Below are positions 13,833-25,300 of a DNA stretch of 64,000 nucleotides, in pieces (within the stretch, counting starts at the first letter, position 1; each line of letters starts with the position of its first letter). Below the pieces are notes generated by a model that was not told the origin of the DNA, made no database searches, and was given only the letters and a program-made list of their open reading frames with translations. Where the stretch lies: positions 359,651 to 423,650 of the forward strand of contig NW_014577145.1 in the NCBI RefSeq assembly GCF_000485595.1, written 5' to 3'. Source of the stretch: Priapulus caudatus. Lineage: Eukaryota > Priapulida > Priapulimorpha > Priapulimorphida > Priapulidae. The translations under genes were made by a program, and so were the position numbers.

Positions 13833-14523
13833 GATTGCAATTGCTATTCTTTTTTTCTTGTCACTGGCATCCATGATGATATAACCCGGTTAACCCAAAA
13901 ACCATTCGTTATACTCCCTACCCCAGATGCGTTCGATTTCGTACCCCGTTAACCGCGCAGGTGGCTCTGGGGAAGCAATCGAACGCACTACAAATAGTTA
14001 CCCAGGGGTACGTTCCGGACGCGCCAAGATAGAGAACATGGGTCCAAATGAAACGCATGTGCTTCACTGCTTGGCTAGTACCCTGACCTTAACCCAACCC
14101 TAGCCTAACCTATTTATATTGATATAATATTATATTATATTGATGGTAAATGGACATGGTTTTATTGGGACCCATGTCCAATACGGTGATTGGATAGGAT
14201 GATGTTAGGTTGATAAGATAGGACTGGACCATCTTCTCTATCCCTGAGCCCCCATGTCTCTATCCTTGATTGCTTGAACCAGCCTAGCTCTAGTACTATA
14301 GCCGCCGGATCGCTGCCGCAGGCTTAAGCACATTCTGCCATAGATGTAATCTAAGCAAATGGTCCAACTGATGTGACCAAAATTTATCCCAAACGAATAA
14401 ATGATCGGCGCTTTTTATAACACTTATCTATCAACATGGACACTCACCTATCTTTTTGAACACTTCCACAACTTTACACCAGGTATTTATGCTGTTATTC
14501 CTCAAAGTCTTAGGCACTACTGG

Positions 14524-15800
14524 CCGGTTCTCAACGAAGCGTACTTAACTTAAGTAATGATTATCACTAATCATACTTACTTCCGTAATTATGATTAGTT
14601 AATCATACTCAAAAATCTGTTTCACGAAGCGAGTTAACGTACTATTTAATCAATCACATCATTAGCCGACTTCAACATGAATAGCACTGGTACTCGCTCC
14701 CCTCTCGGCTTAGTTACTCGATGGGAATCGAGTAATCGAGTGGGAGGAGTACCAGTCTAAAAGCAAATTACACGATATTCATATGGCGGACCAATACGCC
14801 AAAAAATATCTTCAAGTTCGGTACATGAAAAGGAATTAATTTGTAACTATAATGATTGAGTAGTACAGCAAATTCTTAGAAATTTAAATTTCCTTGGAAA
14901 AAATTGAAGTAAAATTCCAATTGGAAAATCTGCAACGTACCTAAATATACTAGTACTACCTACTCTAAGTTATAGTACTAGCAACTAATTATGATTAGTG
15001 GATTTAATCATGCTCCTGAGTAGAATTAAATATTGTGATAACTTAATCATGATTAAAGTTAATTACGGCTTCGTGAAACAGTCACTTTATTTTAGTACGA
15101 GAAGTTAATCTGATAGTGATTTAATCACGATTCAAGTACTTAAGTACGCTTCGTGAAACGGCCCCTGGGGCCTAAGTATTGAATCGTGATTAAATTCACA
15201 ATCATGATTAACTTTCTCGTACTTAAATTAAAGTGACTGTTTCACGAAGCGTAATTAACTTAATCATGATTAAAGTTATCACAAATATTAATTCTACCTC
15301 AGACGCATGATTAAATCCACTAATCATAATTAGTTGCTAGTACTGAGAACTTAGAAGTAGGTAGTACTAGTGATATTAGGTACGTTGCAGATTTTCCAAT
15401 TGGAAATTTTACTTCAATTTTTTCCCAAGGAAATTAAATTATCTAAGATTTGCTGTACTACTCCAATCATTAATAGTTACAATTAATTCCTTTTCATGTA
15501 CCGAACTTGAAGATATTTTGGCGTATTGGTGCCCCCATATGAATACCGTGTATTTGTTTTAGACTGGTACCCGCTCCCACCTCGATTACTCGATTCCATC
15601 GAGTAACTAAGCCGAGAGGGGAGCGAGTACCAGTCTATTCATGTTGAAGTCGGCTAATTATGTGATAGTTAAATATGTACTTAAATCGCTTCGTGAAACC
15701 AGATTTGTGAGTATGATTAACTAATCATAAATTACGGGAAGTTAAATATGATTAGTGATTTAATCATACTTAAGTTAAGTAGCCTTGCGTGAAACCGGCC
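14524..15800. mobile_element. Central foldback element with TTTCACGAAGCG motifs
   Basis: Two ~630-base arms meet at GGCCCCTGGGGCC (about 15,160-15,172). Each arm holds several copies of the word CTTCGTGAAAC or its complement (near 14,534, 14,620, 15,065, 15,150, 15,240, 15,690 and 15,785) and of TAATCATGATTAA-type palindromes. Each arm also encloses a smaller block with GGTACTCGCTCCCCTCTCGG at its ends (14,690-14,765 and 15,563-15,640). It looks like a composite of several non-autonomous elements sharing one terminus. Confidence 0.75.
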
Positions 15801-16462
15801 CTCTGTGTTTGTTTTCAAATCCTGTTGCTCGTGCTTATGTTAGATACAATAATGTAACCCAACCCCCTATCCTCTTGGGTTTCGGTACATTAATTGTATT
15901 CTATGCTTATGTGTGCACGCGTGACTCTTCAGTTGCTAAGACTTTGAGGAATAACAGCAAAATACCTGGTGTAAAGTTGTGGAAGTGTTCAAAAGATAGG
16001 TTGAGATGTCCATGTTGATAGATAAAGTGTTAAAAAGCCGATCATTTACGTTTTGGGGATAATTTTTGGTCACTCAGTTGACCATTTGCTTAGATTACAT
16101 CTATGGCAAATGTGTATAGCCCTGCGCGAGCGATCCGCGGGGCTATAGTATCTAGTACTAGAGCTAGAACCAGCCAAACTAACTAGGATTGTGCCCCATT
16201 ACTTTTTTGCACAGTTGCTGACGCGACCGGTTGATTTACTGACTTTTTTACTCGTTCAGTGTTCTGACGCGTTGCTAATTAACTAATTTAGTGTTAACTT
16301 CGGCAGCAATTCTCTCTTGTCTTCTTCCTACTAACCGACTTCTCCTGTTCGAAAACAAACTAAATTTACTTTTGCATGAATTCCGCCACAACTGATTATT
16401 CTGCCATCTAGTAGCAGAATTGCGCAGAAATAATGTAGGTGAAATCGCCGTAGATGGCGACC

Positions 16463-16476
16463 ATTGCCATGGCGAC
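16463..16476. promoter_or_regulatory. RFX X-box-like motif
   Basis: ATTGCCATGGCGAC differs at two positions from the palindromic X-box GTTGCCATGGCAAC bound by RFX factors, which drive ciliary genes in animals. It lies ~2.9 kb upstream of the CCP110 start, inside repeat-rich DNA, so function is unproven. Confidence 0.3.
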
Positions 16477-16860
16477 AGGTGTAAACAAATGTCAAACTGG
16501 TGGGTATAAATTAATAATATGGTATAATCTGTATACCACGTATAATTCACCGTTTTTGCGTATGTGCTGTCACTAGTAGTAGTACAGTATGTTGGAACAT
16601 GCTACCTTATAATTGATAACATTTATTTTCACGCTTGGAGGTTTTTCATTATGATGAATATTTACAGTCTACTCTAGTCTTACGGTACTCTTCTTAGTCA
16701 GATAGTCTTAGTCTTAGTCTTACTCTTAGTCTTGCTCTAGCCACAAGTTCCCATCTCGCTTAACACTACGTGGCGAGAGGTAGTCGGCTACGTCGTGGAA
16801 CAGTCGGAGAGCCTGGTCGTTTAAGTCTTGCTCTTACTCTTAGTCTACACTGTGACTGGG

Positions 16861-16953
16861 TTCAAGGATAGAGATGATGTCCAGTACGGTGATTGGATAG
16901 GATTATGTTAGTTGATAAGATAGGACTGGACATCTTCTCTATCCCTGAGCCGA
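16861..16953. mobile_element. ~93-bp inverted-repeat element, multicopy
   Basis: The ends are TTCAAGGATAGAGATGATGT and, inverted, GGCTCAGGGATAGAGAAGAT. Related sequence occurs at ~14,175-14,250, and end fragments occur at ~13,325-13,370 and ~17,346-17,386. Such small repeated hairpins make up part of the palindromic region. Confidence 0.6.
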
Positions 16954-18222
16954 CTGACTGTGCCAGTGACGCTGAGAGTGAGAGGGTCTATGTCCGCCCA
17001 GGGTACTGCCGGAACGTACCCTGGACTAAATACTATACTATCTAATATGCTGGACCGTACCTCGCCTACTCCACTAAGCGAGTCTAGGGAGTCGCCTACG
17101 CCTACTCCCTAACCTTAGCTCTAGTCTAGTACTATATACCCGCGTCGGCGGCCTTAAAATCGGCTCATCGGTTCAAAATCAAACATGTTTGATTTGGAAC
17201 GATCACCCGATAAAAATAAAATCGTCTACAAATGAACGCGCACACCTACCCGATATCGGCTGATTTCTATCGGGCCGATCAAATCGCGTGAAAAATCGGC
17301 TGGTCTGCGGCGGCCTTTAGGGACAGGGTTATGGTTAGGGTTAAGGACATCCTATCCAATCACCGTCCTGGACATCATCTCTATCCTTGAACCGAATGGG
17401 CAAACACGCAGTCATTGACAGTCATGCTTCATTACTACTGCTACATTCATGCAATTCCCGCACTGATGTATCGTCGCCATGCATGGTGTCGTTGCAATGG
17501 ATTGTGGGATACTTCCCCAAGCCCCCCCCCCAAGTGAGTGGCTCGGCTAGCGGGTTACTTCGTCCTCACCCGGGTTGACCCGGGTAACGCAAAAATACCA
17601 CGTGACTGCCAAATCGAATGTATTTGGGGCTGGCCCGAGTAGACCCAGGTTAACTTGGGGAAGCAAATCGAACGCGCTATTGATATGGTTAGGGTTAGGG
17701 AGTAGGCGTAGGCGACTCCATATACTCGTTAGTGGAGTAGGCGAGGTACGGTCCGGCATATTAGATAGTACCAGGGTACGTTCCGGCAGTACCCTGGGAG
17801 ACATAGACCCTCTCAGCCCTAGTTTGGGTAATAATTGCCAATATAAATGACATCATTATGGCAATAATATTGCCAAACTAGGGTTAGGGTTAGGATAGTG
17901 GATATTCTTACCACAGGCATAATATTCTATAATTCTTGTTGTTTGTGCACAGAGCGTGCGTGCGGTGTACTTGTGTGTTGTAGAGGAGCATTTGAACGGC
18001 ATTTACACTACAGCAAGTTATCGGCAATAATAGGCGAAGGAGAGTAGAGAAACGTACATTAAGACGTTGGTAGTACTACTATTAGTAAATACATTTCGTG
18101 TTTATTTGCCTTTTTTTATTGAGACGTTCCAAGTTCCTGTGATTCTTACGATAGTCGGAAACACGTTCCGTTGAGATATGTCTCCGAGCGTCACAGTATC
18201 AGAAGCTTTCAAAGTTGCTTTA

Positions 18223-19379
18223 GAGTTTAGGCCCCAGCTTACCTACTAGTACTAGTAGTACTACTGACTACATTCCCTAACCCTCTGACAAGGCTACTAG
18301 TACTATGGACTAGCACCCCTGGTTATGCCAGCACATATGCGAAAACACATTTGTGGGATCCCAAACTATCCTTGATCCCCTGCTTTGTTTGCACATAGCA
18401 TAGTATATAGTATAACTTATAGGTATTGATATTTCTTATTTTGTAATAACTAATATCACAAAATGTTAAATTTATTAAATCGTAGTAATATGTTTCGTAA
18501 CTTAAAAATAAAAAATATTTTGAAAATCAGACTAGTAGTAGTCATAAAAAAAGGAAATAATTTTATCATTTAATAAATCTCGTCGTTGAGTTCTCGATTC
18601 TCAATGTGAATTGAACGGTCATTGTCAAAACTTGGTAAAATTGTTCCCCTTTAAAAACTCCTATATTTACGTGTACATAGAAAGTAGGTCGCGCTTTGAA
18701 GAAAAGGGAAATTGTGGGCTAAAACATGTATTAACATACCCTTTCCATATAATCTATTGGTTGCGCTGTCACTGGTTAGCATGCAAACTAAGCCCCATAG
18801 CTGGTTACTGTCCTTGTAGGTCCATCGAAGTCTGATCTCTAAATATAGGGTCAAATGCGAACTGTACAATGACAGGTAATGTAAAATATATGCAATTATA
18901 TCTAGAGCAATGTTGAATCTACCAGTGTAGCCATATAGCAGGAGTGAAGTTGTCATGAGTATCAGTACTTGCACAAAAAAGCATTTGAAATGTTTTCCTA
19001 AACTCCAGCAATTACTTATTCCATAAACTATGGGTAACTTGGTAACATGCGATGGATGTGGATGTGCATGAGCATAATTCAGCATGTGTGCACACAACTT
19101 CACTAAATGATAGATGCACTAAGCACTCCTGTTCTTGTTAACAGACCATACATGCATATCTGGCCACCCGCACGGGTAGATACTTTCTGAGTGTAGCACC
19201 ATAGCTAACATTAAGAGTCCATAATAGAAAATTTCTATGTTAATTCTGTCTGTTTCATTAACACTATGGTATTTGCTCTGTTGTAGAGTCAGTGAAATTT
19301 ATGTCTTGATGGGTCATCAGTCCACCACACGTATCAACTGGCAAATACCTTGCTGAAGATCTCGGTTTCCAAATCGTCG
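18223..19379. other. 5' flank of CCP110, no gene seen
   Basis: This AT-rich sequence lies between the palindrome and the CCP110 start codon. It should contain the CCP110 promoter and 5' UTR. A minus-strand open frame of 150 codons at 18,651-19,103 is hydrophobic but shows no family motif and no splice context; I do not call it a gene. Confidence 0.5.
19033..19046. promoter_or_regulatory. Weak RFX X-box-like motif upstream of CCP110
   Basis: GGTAACTTGGTAAC contains two RFX-type half sites, one mismatch from GTNRCC-RGYAAC on the other strand, ~335 bases upstream of the CCP110 start codon. The position suits a ciliary promoter; the match is imperfect. Confidence 0.3.
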
Positions 19380-22300
19380 ATGTCTTTCCTTGAGGAAACG
19401 GTATGTATAATTATTACTATTGTGTGCTATAAAGTTTAAAAGTTGAATAATATTATGTGATTTTTCTGAATTTTTTTATATATTCCTAACCCTCAAATTA
19501 CTAATACTTTATGAAAATATCAAAATTAGACTCGTACATCTGTGAATTTGAGTGTGAGTTCCATGCATAGTGTCATATAGCGATATGGTTTTCTGTTTTT
19601 GATTGAACAGTCTGTCTTTCTGTTTATGCAGGAGATGAGCCTGCATACCATAGCCCAGCTGGTGGAGCAGATTGCAGTGGAAATAGATAAGTTGCATGTG
19701 CTCGAAGAGGCCGAAAAGCAACACGTTCTCAGCTATACAGAATGCAGGAATTTCGTATCTGTGATGAAACTCTATGGGAAACCACTGCCAACACCTCTGG
19801 TATGGTTTGAGGGCCAGCGTTTTCCATGAGATGGTGCTTACACCCTTACATGTAGCCGTGGCTAAGCGTGAGCTTAGTTTACAGACAGTAAAGAAGTGTG
19901 CTTTTGTGCAAGATTGTGGGTGTGGTGAACGTCGGGGAAATCAAGTTACGAGCTTGAGTTGGTTTGAGTACATAGCCCTACGGGAGCGAATTGTTATATT
20001 AAATTAAATCGTACGATTCTGGCCAATAGATGGTGCCACGTACTTGAACGTGAGTCATCACTGGAATTTGTGGTAGTGGAGAGTGAAAGCACTGCATGTC
20101 TTGCATCATAAAATTTACTATAGCAAAGGATAGTGTGAAAATATTTGCATCATAGCTACACCTTACATTCCCTTTATCTTCTGAGCATCTGTTCACCCCC
20201 CTCTACCTCATCCACACCGGCTGTGCTACCACTGCTACCCTGTGCCGTCATTCCTAACCGTTCCTCCAACTTTTACCTACCAATTCTCTACTATTTTTCC
20301 ATCTTGAGCCACGCCCCTTTTTTTACCTGCTCTTACGGCTTACGATCTTCTTTGCTGCGGACCCCCATGAATTGCACAACAAAAATAGTATGTCACTACT
20401 CAAAATATAGGATGATAATGTGAATTATGCTGTGTGGTAAAAATTCAAAATGATCACCTACTTTATGACCTATCTTATAGTCACCTCTCTATAAAAGACC
20501 ATGTCTGTTCTCTCTCCCACTCTCCATCTCTCTCTTTTGCTCTCTCTCTCTCTCTCTCTCACTTCATCTCTCCTTTTCTCTCTCTCTCCCTCTTCCTCTT
20601 CCTCTCCCTCTCCGATCCCTCGCTCCCCCTCCCCCCTCTCCTTCTCCCTCTGTGTATCTATGTGTGTGTAAATTTTCAACCATTCTGATACTTGTTTTTG
20701 CAACTGTTGTTTTCAGTTGTCAGTGGAAAGAAGAGATGAGATGATACAGTATAGAACACAGGCTCAGCTGGTCGAAGCTCGTTTAAAAACTAAAAAATCC
20801 AGGAAGTTGGTGGACAGGGTCCAGTCCATGCTGGACAAGATTGTGGTAATTTCTAAAATATATACTTTAGATACAGTGACTGTATTATTAGAAGCGACAT
20901 TTTTGGATGGTGGTAAACCATTCTGGATGTCTTGATAAATATACACGTGTAATATTTACACTAAAGTCAACATGGTAAAACAATACCATTTGTTGCTTGC
21001 AGGAGAAACACACACCAGTTTCCAGTCCTAGGTTGTCTGAAGAGGAGCAGAGTGGGTCTGCAACGGATAGTACCACACCAAAATCAGATATCAGCCTCGG
21101 AACAAGGAGAGTAGTCACATCATCACACTCTTGTACAGGAAGTAACAGTGACAATATAAGTGAACTGTCCATAACTGCGGCTCATGTAAACACGAGCGAT
21201 AGCAAGTCTACACACAGTGAAGTTATGTCTACACCACAAGTTGACATGGCAACAAAGAGAACAGACGAAACACACCCTACTTTGATACATGACAACCCCA
21301 TTCCTATTACCCTTGGAAATAAGAGTCGGATGTTATTGGAGAAAGGTGCAGAAGATTGTAAGGATGGAGATTATTCTGGAAGAGGTAGTGTTCCACCATT
21401 AATGCGAGTGAGTAGTCCTCTACAGACGAGAGCAGAACCATCAGTATTCATTCAACAAAAAAGAAGTTCTGTACGTGTTGGAGAATTACAATTGTGTGGA
21501 AATGTATCATCCGTCCCAGAAAAGTGTCCAAGCGACTCCCGGAATGCAGATTTTCACGTGATTTCACAGGAGGAGGAAGTCGATGGTGTCGATGAAAAAG
21601 ATGAGAATACTCTGCATGACGTCAGTGAGATGTCACACGGTGATGTTGCCTGTACTCCTACACTAGCTATGTCCGAGTTCTGCACTACTTCGCCATTAGT
21701 TCACGCGGCAGCTGAGGTACCGTCGGATGCAGAGGAGTCTCGATGTGTATCGACGCTGTGCCCCAGTGGCAGCATATCGCTGGGTCTTGACATGTCAGTG
21801 TCGCTGTCAAGCATGCATACCCTGAAAGATGTCGCAACACTCCCTGATGACTTAAACGTCAATGATCTGGAGTGGGGCACTAATGTAAGCGCAAGTACAC
21901 ATGCAAGCACAATTGCTGTGGACAGTACTGAAACAAGCATAGCTGAATGCAGTGTGACAGGGCAGCAGATAAGTAGAGCAGAGGGGCAGTGCGATCCAAA
22001 GGTGAATGCCAATGCAACTCCTGGCTTCAAACGATCTCACATTCGAAGAGGATCATACACGCTTGATGCACCTTCACCAGGGCTTCTAAAAGCTTACAAC
22101 TTGGATTGTTCTAAATCGGAGGAGAGCAATAGCGATGCACAAGTACTGAAAATGATGAATAAGCCACCGTGCCATAACTGGCAAACTGAAGAAATTGGAA
22201 TGGAGCTGAGCAGAAAAGCAGAGCATTTGAGGAAACGTCAAGACCAGTCCTCACCGATCCAACCACAAGTGCCTCTGGTGTATCCAACGCAGGTTCTTGA

Positions 22301-25300
22301 ACATTCCAACACACAGCCAACTAATGTCTTTACTGGAACGTTTTTTGACGATATCAAACCGCTTTTCAATAATCACACGACCAATTATGTGTGGGGGCAA
22401 CAGCAAGAAGCGATAAAGGAGAACACCCCTCCACTGGCAACTTGGAGTATACTAAGTGCGCAGCAGCAGAAACCTAAGATTGCTGTTCTTGAGGATAAAT
22501 CAGGATGGGAAGAATTTACCAGCAAAGAAAGATTAACATGGCAGCAGGTTGCAATGACATGTCCTCCGAGCACTTTTGGTTTCAGCTCAGGAACTTTTGA
22601 CTGGTCAGTGGATAAACAGTTTCCTAAGAAAAATGCAGTTTCACCAAATGAAACTGACCCAGCCACGATGGATCTAGAGAAGCATGGTACAGAGTTTGAC
22701 GAGAAAAGAAAGGAGGTGTTTCAACGACAGAGCCTACAACTTGCACCTCTGTTCCTGCAGAGAAAGGAGCAGGAAAAGCAACAGCATCATGGGCTGCAGG
22801 TCAGGAATATCAAGACGCCAGAGAAATCGCCACGAGCAGTCGGTCGTGATAGGTGTGAGTCTGCACCACCTTATGTGCGAGGCCAACACTATGAAGATGT
22901 TGCAAAGCATTGTGAATCAACAGCTGCTTTTGAGCCTGGAGCATTGTCATCTGCTGACTATGGTGGCACGCCCCTTGATGGTGATGCAACAGCCGACGAC
23001 GAGCTCTACGATTCTATGAATGATTCTAAATCGGAATTGGAGAGATCCAGGAATGTTACTGTTCGATCACAGACAGCTTCTTTGCACAACAGTCCATTGG
23101 TGATGGTCGAGTCTGTAGGCTTGCCTTCTGCCCGTGGTGAGAATAAGTACGACGATATGACACGATCCAAAGACAGTTACGACTCTACTGCTTCCGTATG
23201 TGAATTAGAGCGATCAAGGAATGTTACTGTACGATCACACATAGTCTCTCCTCACAATAGTCCATTTGTGACAGTCCGGTCTTCACCAAGTGGACAGAAA
23301 GTCCAGTCTGGGCAGAAGAGATTCTTTACTAGTCCTACCTTGCAAAAGACAGATTTGTTACCCGATAAGGAGGTAAGGGGTAGCATTTAGATTATTACAT
23401 TCGTATATGACAATATAGATTTACAGGGTGCGAAATTAATGCGAGTCCGCAGTCAAATACTCCCTGATTTAGTGTCGGACTCCCTGATTTGACATATGCA
23501 GGAGTCCGTGACTCCCTGAAAATTCTGCCATACTAATTCATTCATTCCAGAGCACGGCCTCGCCGAATTACCGTATTTATTCGGCAAATGTCCAAACAAA
23601 ATTTGGCAGACGTGTAACCGCATGAATCTTCCAAATAAGCACGTGCGTTATTGTTAATATCTTAAATTTTGAACTTCAGACTGCGGACTCCTTCATTTTT
23701 CTGCGGACTCCTTCATTTTGAAGGCAGGGAGTCCGTTGGACTCCCTTGTTCAAAAGTTAATTTCTACCCCTGGATGTATGAGAAGCAAATAAGATTGTAT
23801 GACAGGTAAAGAATTGGATGTGAACTTGAATATTGAGCATTTCTCTTTGCAGCAGATTTTTCCCTCAAGCAAGTTCTGCCGTATATCAGCATTAGTGAAG
23901 GGCTACCTTACTAGAAGGCTGCTCAGTACAGACAGGGTTAAAAGCATCATCAAAACCATCAAGGTAAATATGTACATTGAAAAGCTTGTGGTCAAACATG
24001 AACCGGTGTTACTAGCAACAGGATATATGGGGTGCAGAATTGATGTGTAGTACTCGACCAACTGGTATCGACTGGCATCAACTGGTACTCGACCAACGAA
24101 TTGTGGTAGTAGCAACCAACATGGTTTTTTTCTGTAAGGCTTGAGCTACATGTATTCATTTATTTATGTTGCACATGAAAACACATCTTTTTACATATGA
24201 CAGGAAAGGTGATGGTGAAGAGTGAAACAAATATAATATTTTCATGAAAGGTAATATGCTATGAACATTGTATCATTTGTGTGTGATTGTGGGTAGGTGT
24301 ATTTTAGTGTGATTTCCTCCTTTAGGACACTGTGGAATTCACAGTGAATTTTGCGTCAGATACGACCACGCAGCCACCTCACGCTGCCTTGCAAGATCTC
24401 GAGTTTCAACAACGACTTCTTAGTCAAGTATGCATGTAAATCAATGATTGTCTGCCATTTTTGGAAGAAGCCAACCCAAGTAGATAGTTGCAGAATGATA
24501 ATGAGTAAAGTTCGTGATCGTATTATAGGGTTGGCTCTAAAAATCTCTTGCGGTTAGCTAGTATGCACGCAGTTTAGTGCAATTTTCAGCCTTATTGTCT
24601 GCTACCAATGTAACGGTAATACTAGTGGTAATTTTTTTTTCATTATAGCTAGAAGCAGCTTTGTTTGATCTACATGATATCTTCCACACAATTTCTACCA
24701 AGGAGAAAATGGCAATCATAGCACGAGACAGGCAACTTCTTCGTGAGAAACTTATTAAGGAAAAGGTAGTTGTACATCTTTTATAACCGGTGTTCAAACC
24801 CATATATTGGGCAGTAAGTATTCTACCAATGTATAAATTGTCATTTTCAAGTCTGGGATGAGAATTTCCAGTAGCTTTATGGGTTCCTGAGTTTTTCCAG
24901 GACCATTTCTTGAGATTAGTGTAAATTCCTAAAGAACGGGAAGGGGTAATATTCGTTCATCACATCAAAATATTTCCTAATCTTGAGCTTTCAATGGATA
25001 CACTACTAAATTTGCAAATTAACACAATTAGATGCGCCCCAGAATGTAAAGTTGGGCAGATTGTAGTTTATTCCTTTAGAATGTCCATTCATTTCTATCA
25101 CAAAGGTTTTTTCTATATTTGTTGCAGCAGTCCTCGGGTAATATTACTCAGCGTCGACTATCTGCTGCCACTATCAAGGCAATTGCAAGGAAGGCTCAGT
25201 GTCCACCCAGGTACATATACCACATACAGTGTTCTCCCTAGGTATTTCAGAAGACATATCAGGCAGTTGTGCAATTTATCACCGACTGCTAATTGGAGTC

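Larger units (their letters stand above)
12287..18222. repeat. Giant imperfect palindrome made of nested inverted-repeat elements
   Basis: The left arm (12,287-~15,160) and right arm (~15,170-18,222) are reverse complements in matching order. Left 12,476-12,600 pairs with right 18,092-18,222; 12,600-12,895 with 17,810-18,092; 12,900-13,030 with 17,676-17,810; 13,030-13,400 with 17,340-17,676; 14,284-14,520 with 15,795-16,160; and 14,520-15,160 with 15,170-15,790. The arms differ by indels and by private segments (13,400-14,280 left, 16,170-17,340 right). No transposase-like reading frame was recognised. It separates the divergent genes AXDND1 and CCP110. It may be an inverted duplication, a foldback transposon with later insertions, or partly an assembly product. 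Confidence 0.85.

Noticed and set aside
13589-13952. Overlapping open frames of 83-95 codons on both strands
   Set aside because: They lie inside the MITE with 21-bp ends and mirror each other because of its inverted words.
12375-17893. Possible chromosome end from TTAGGG-type words
   Set aside because: The tracts are only two to three units long, point both ways and lie between ordinary genes; they are interstitial.
18651-19103. 150-codon open frame on the minus strand, hydrophobic
   Set aside because: No family motif, no splice partners, composition like the AT-rich flank, and it lies in the CCP110 5' flank. Probably chance.
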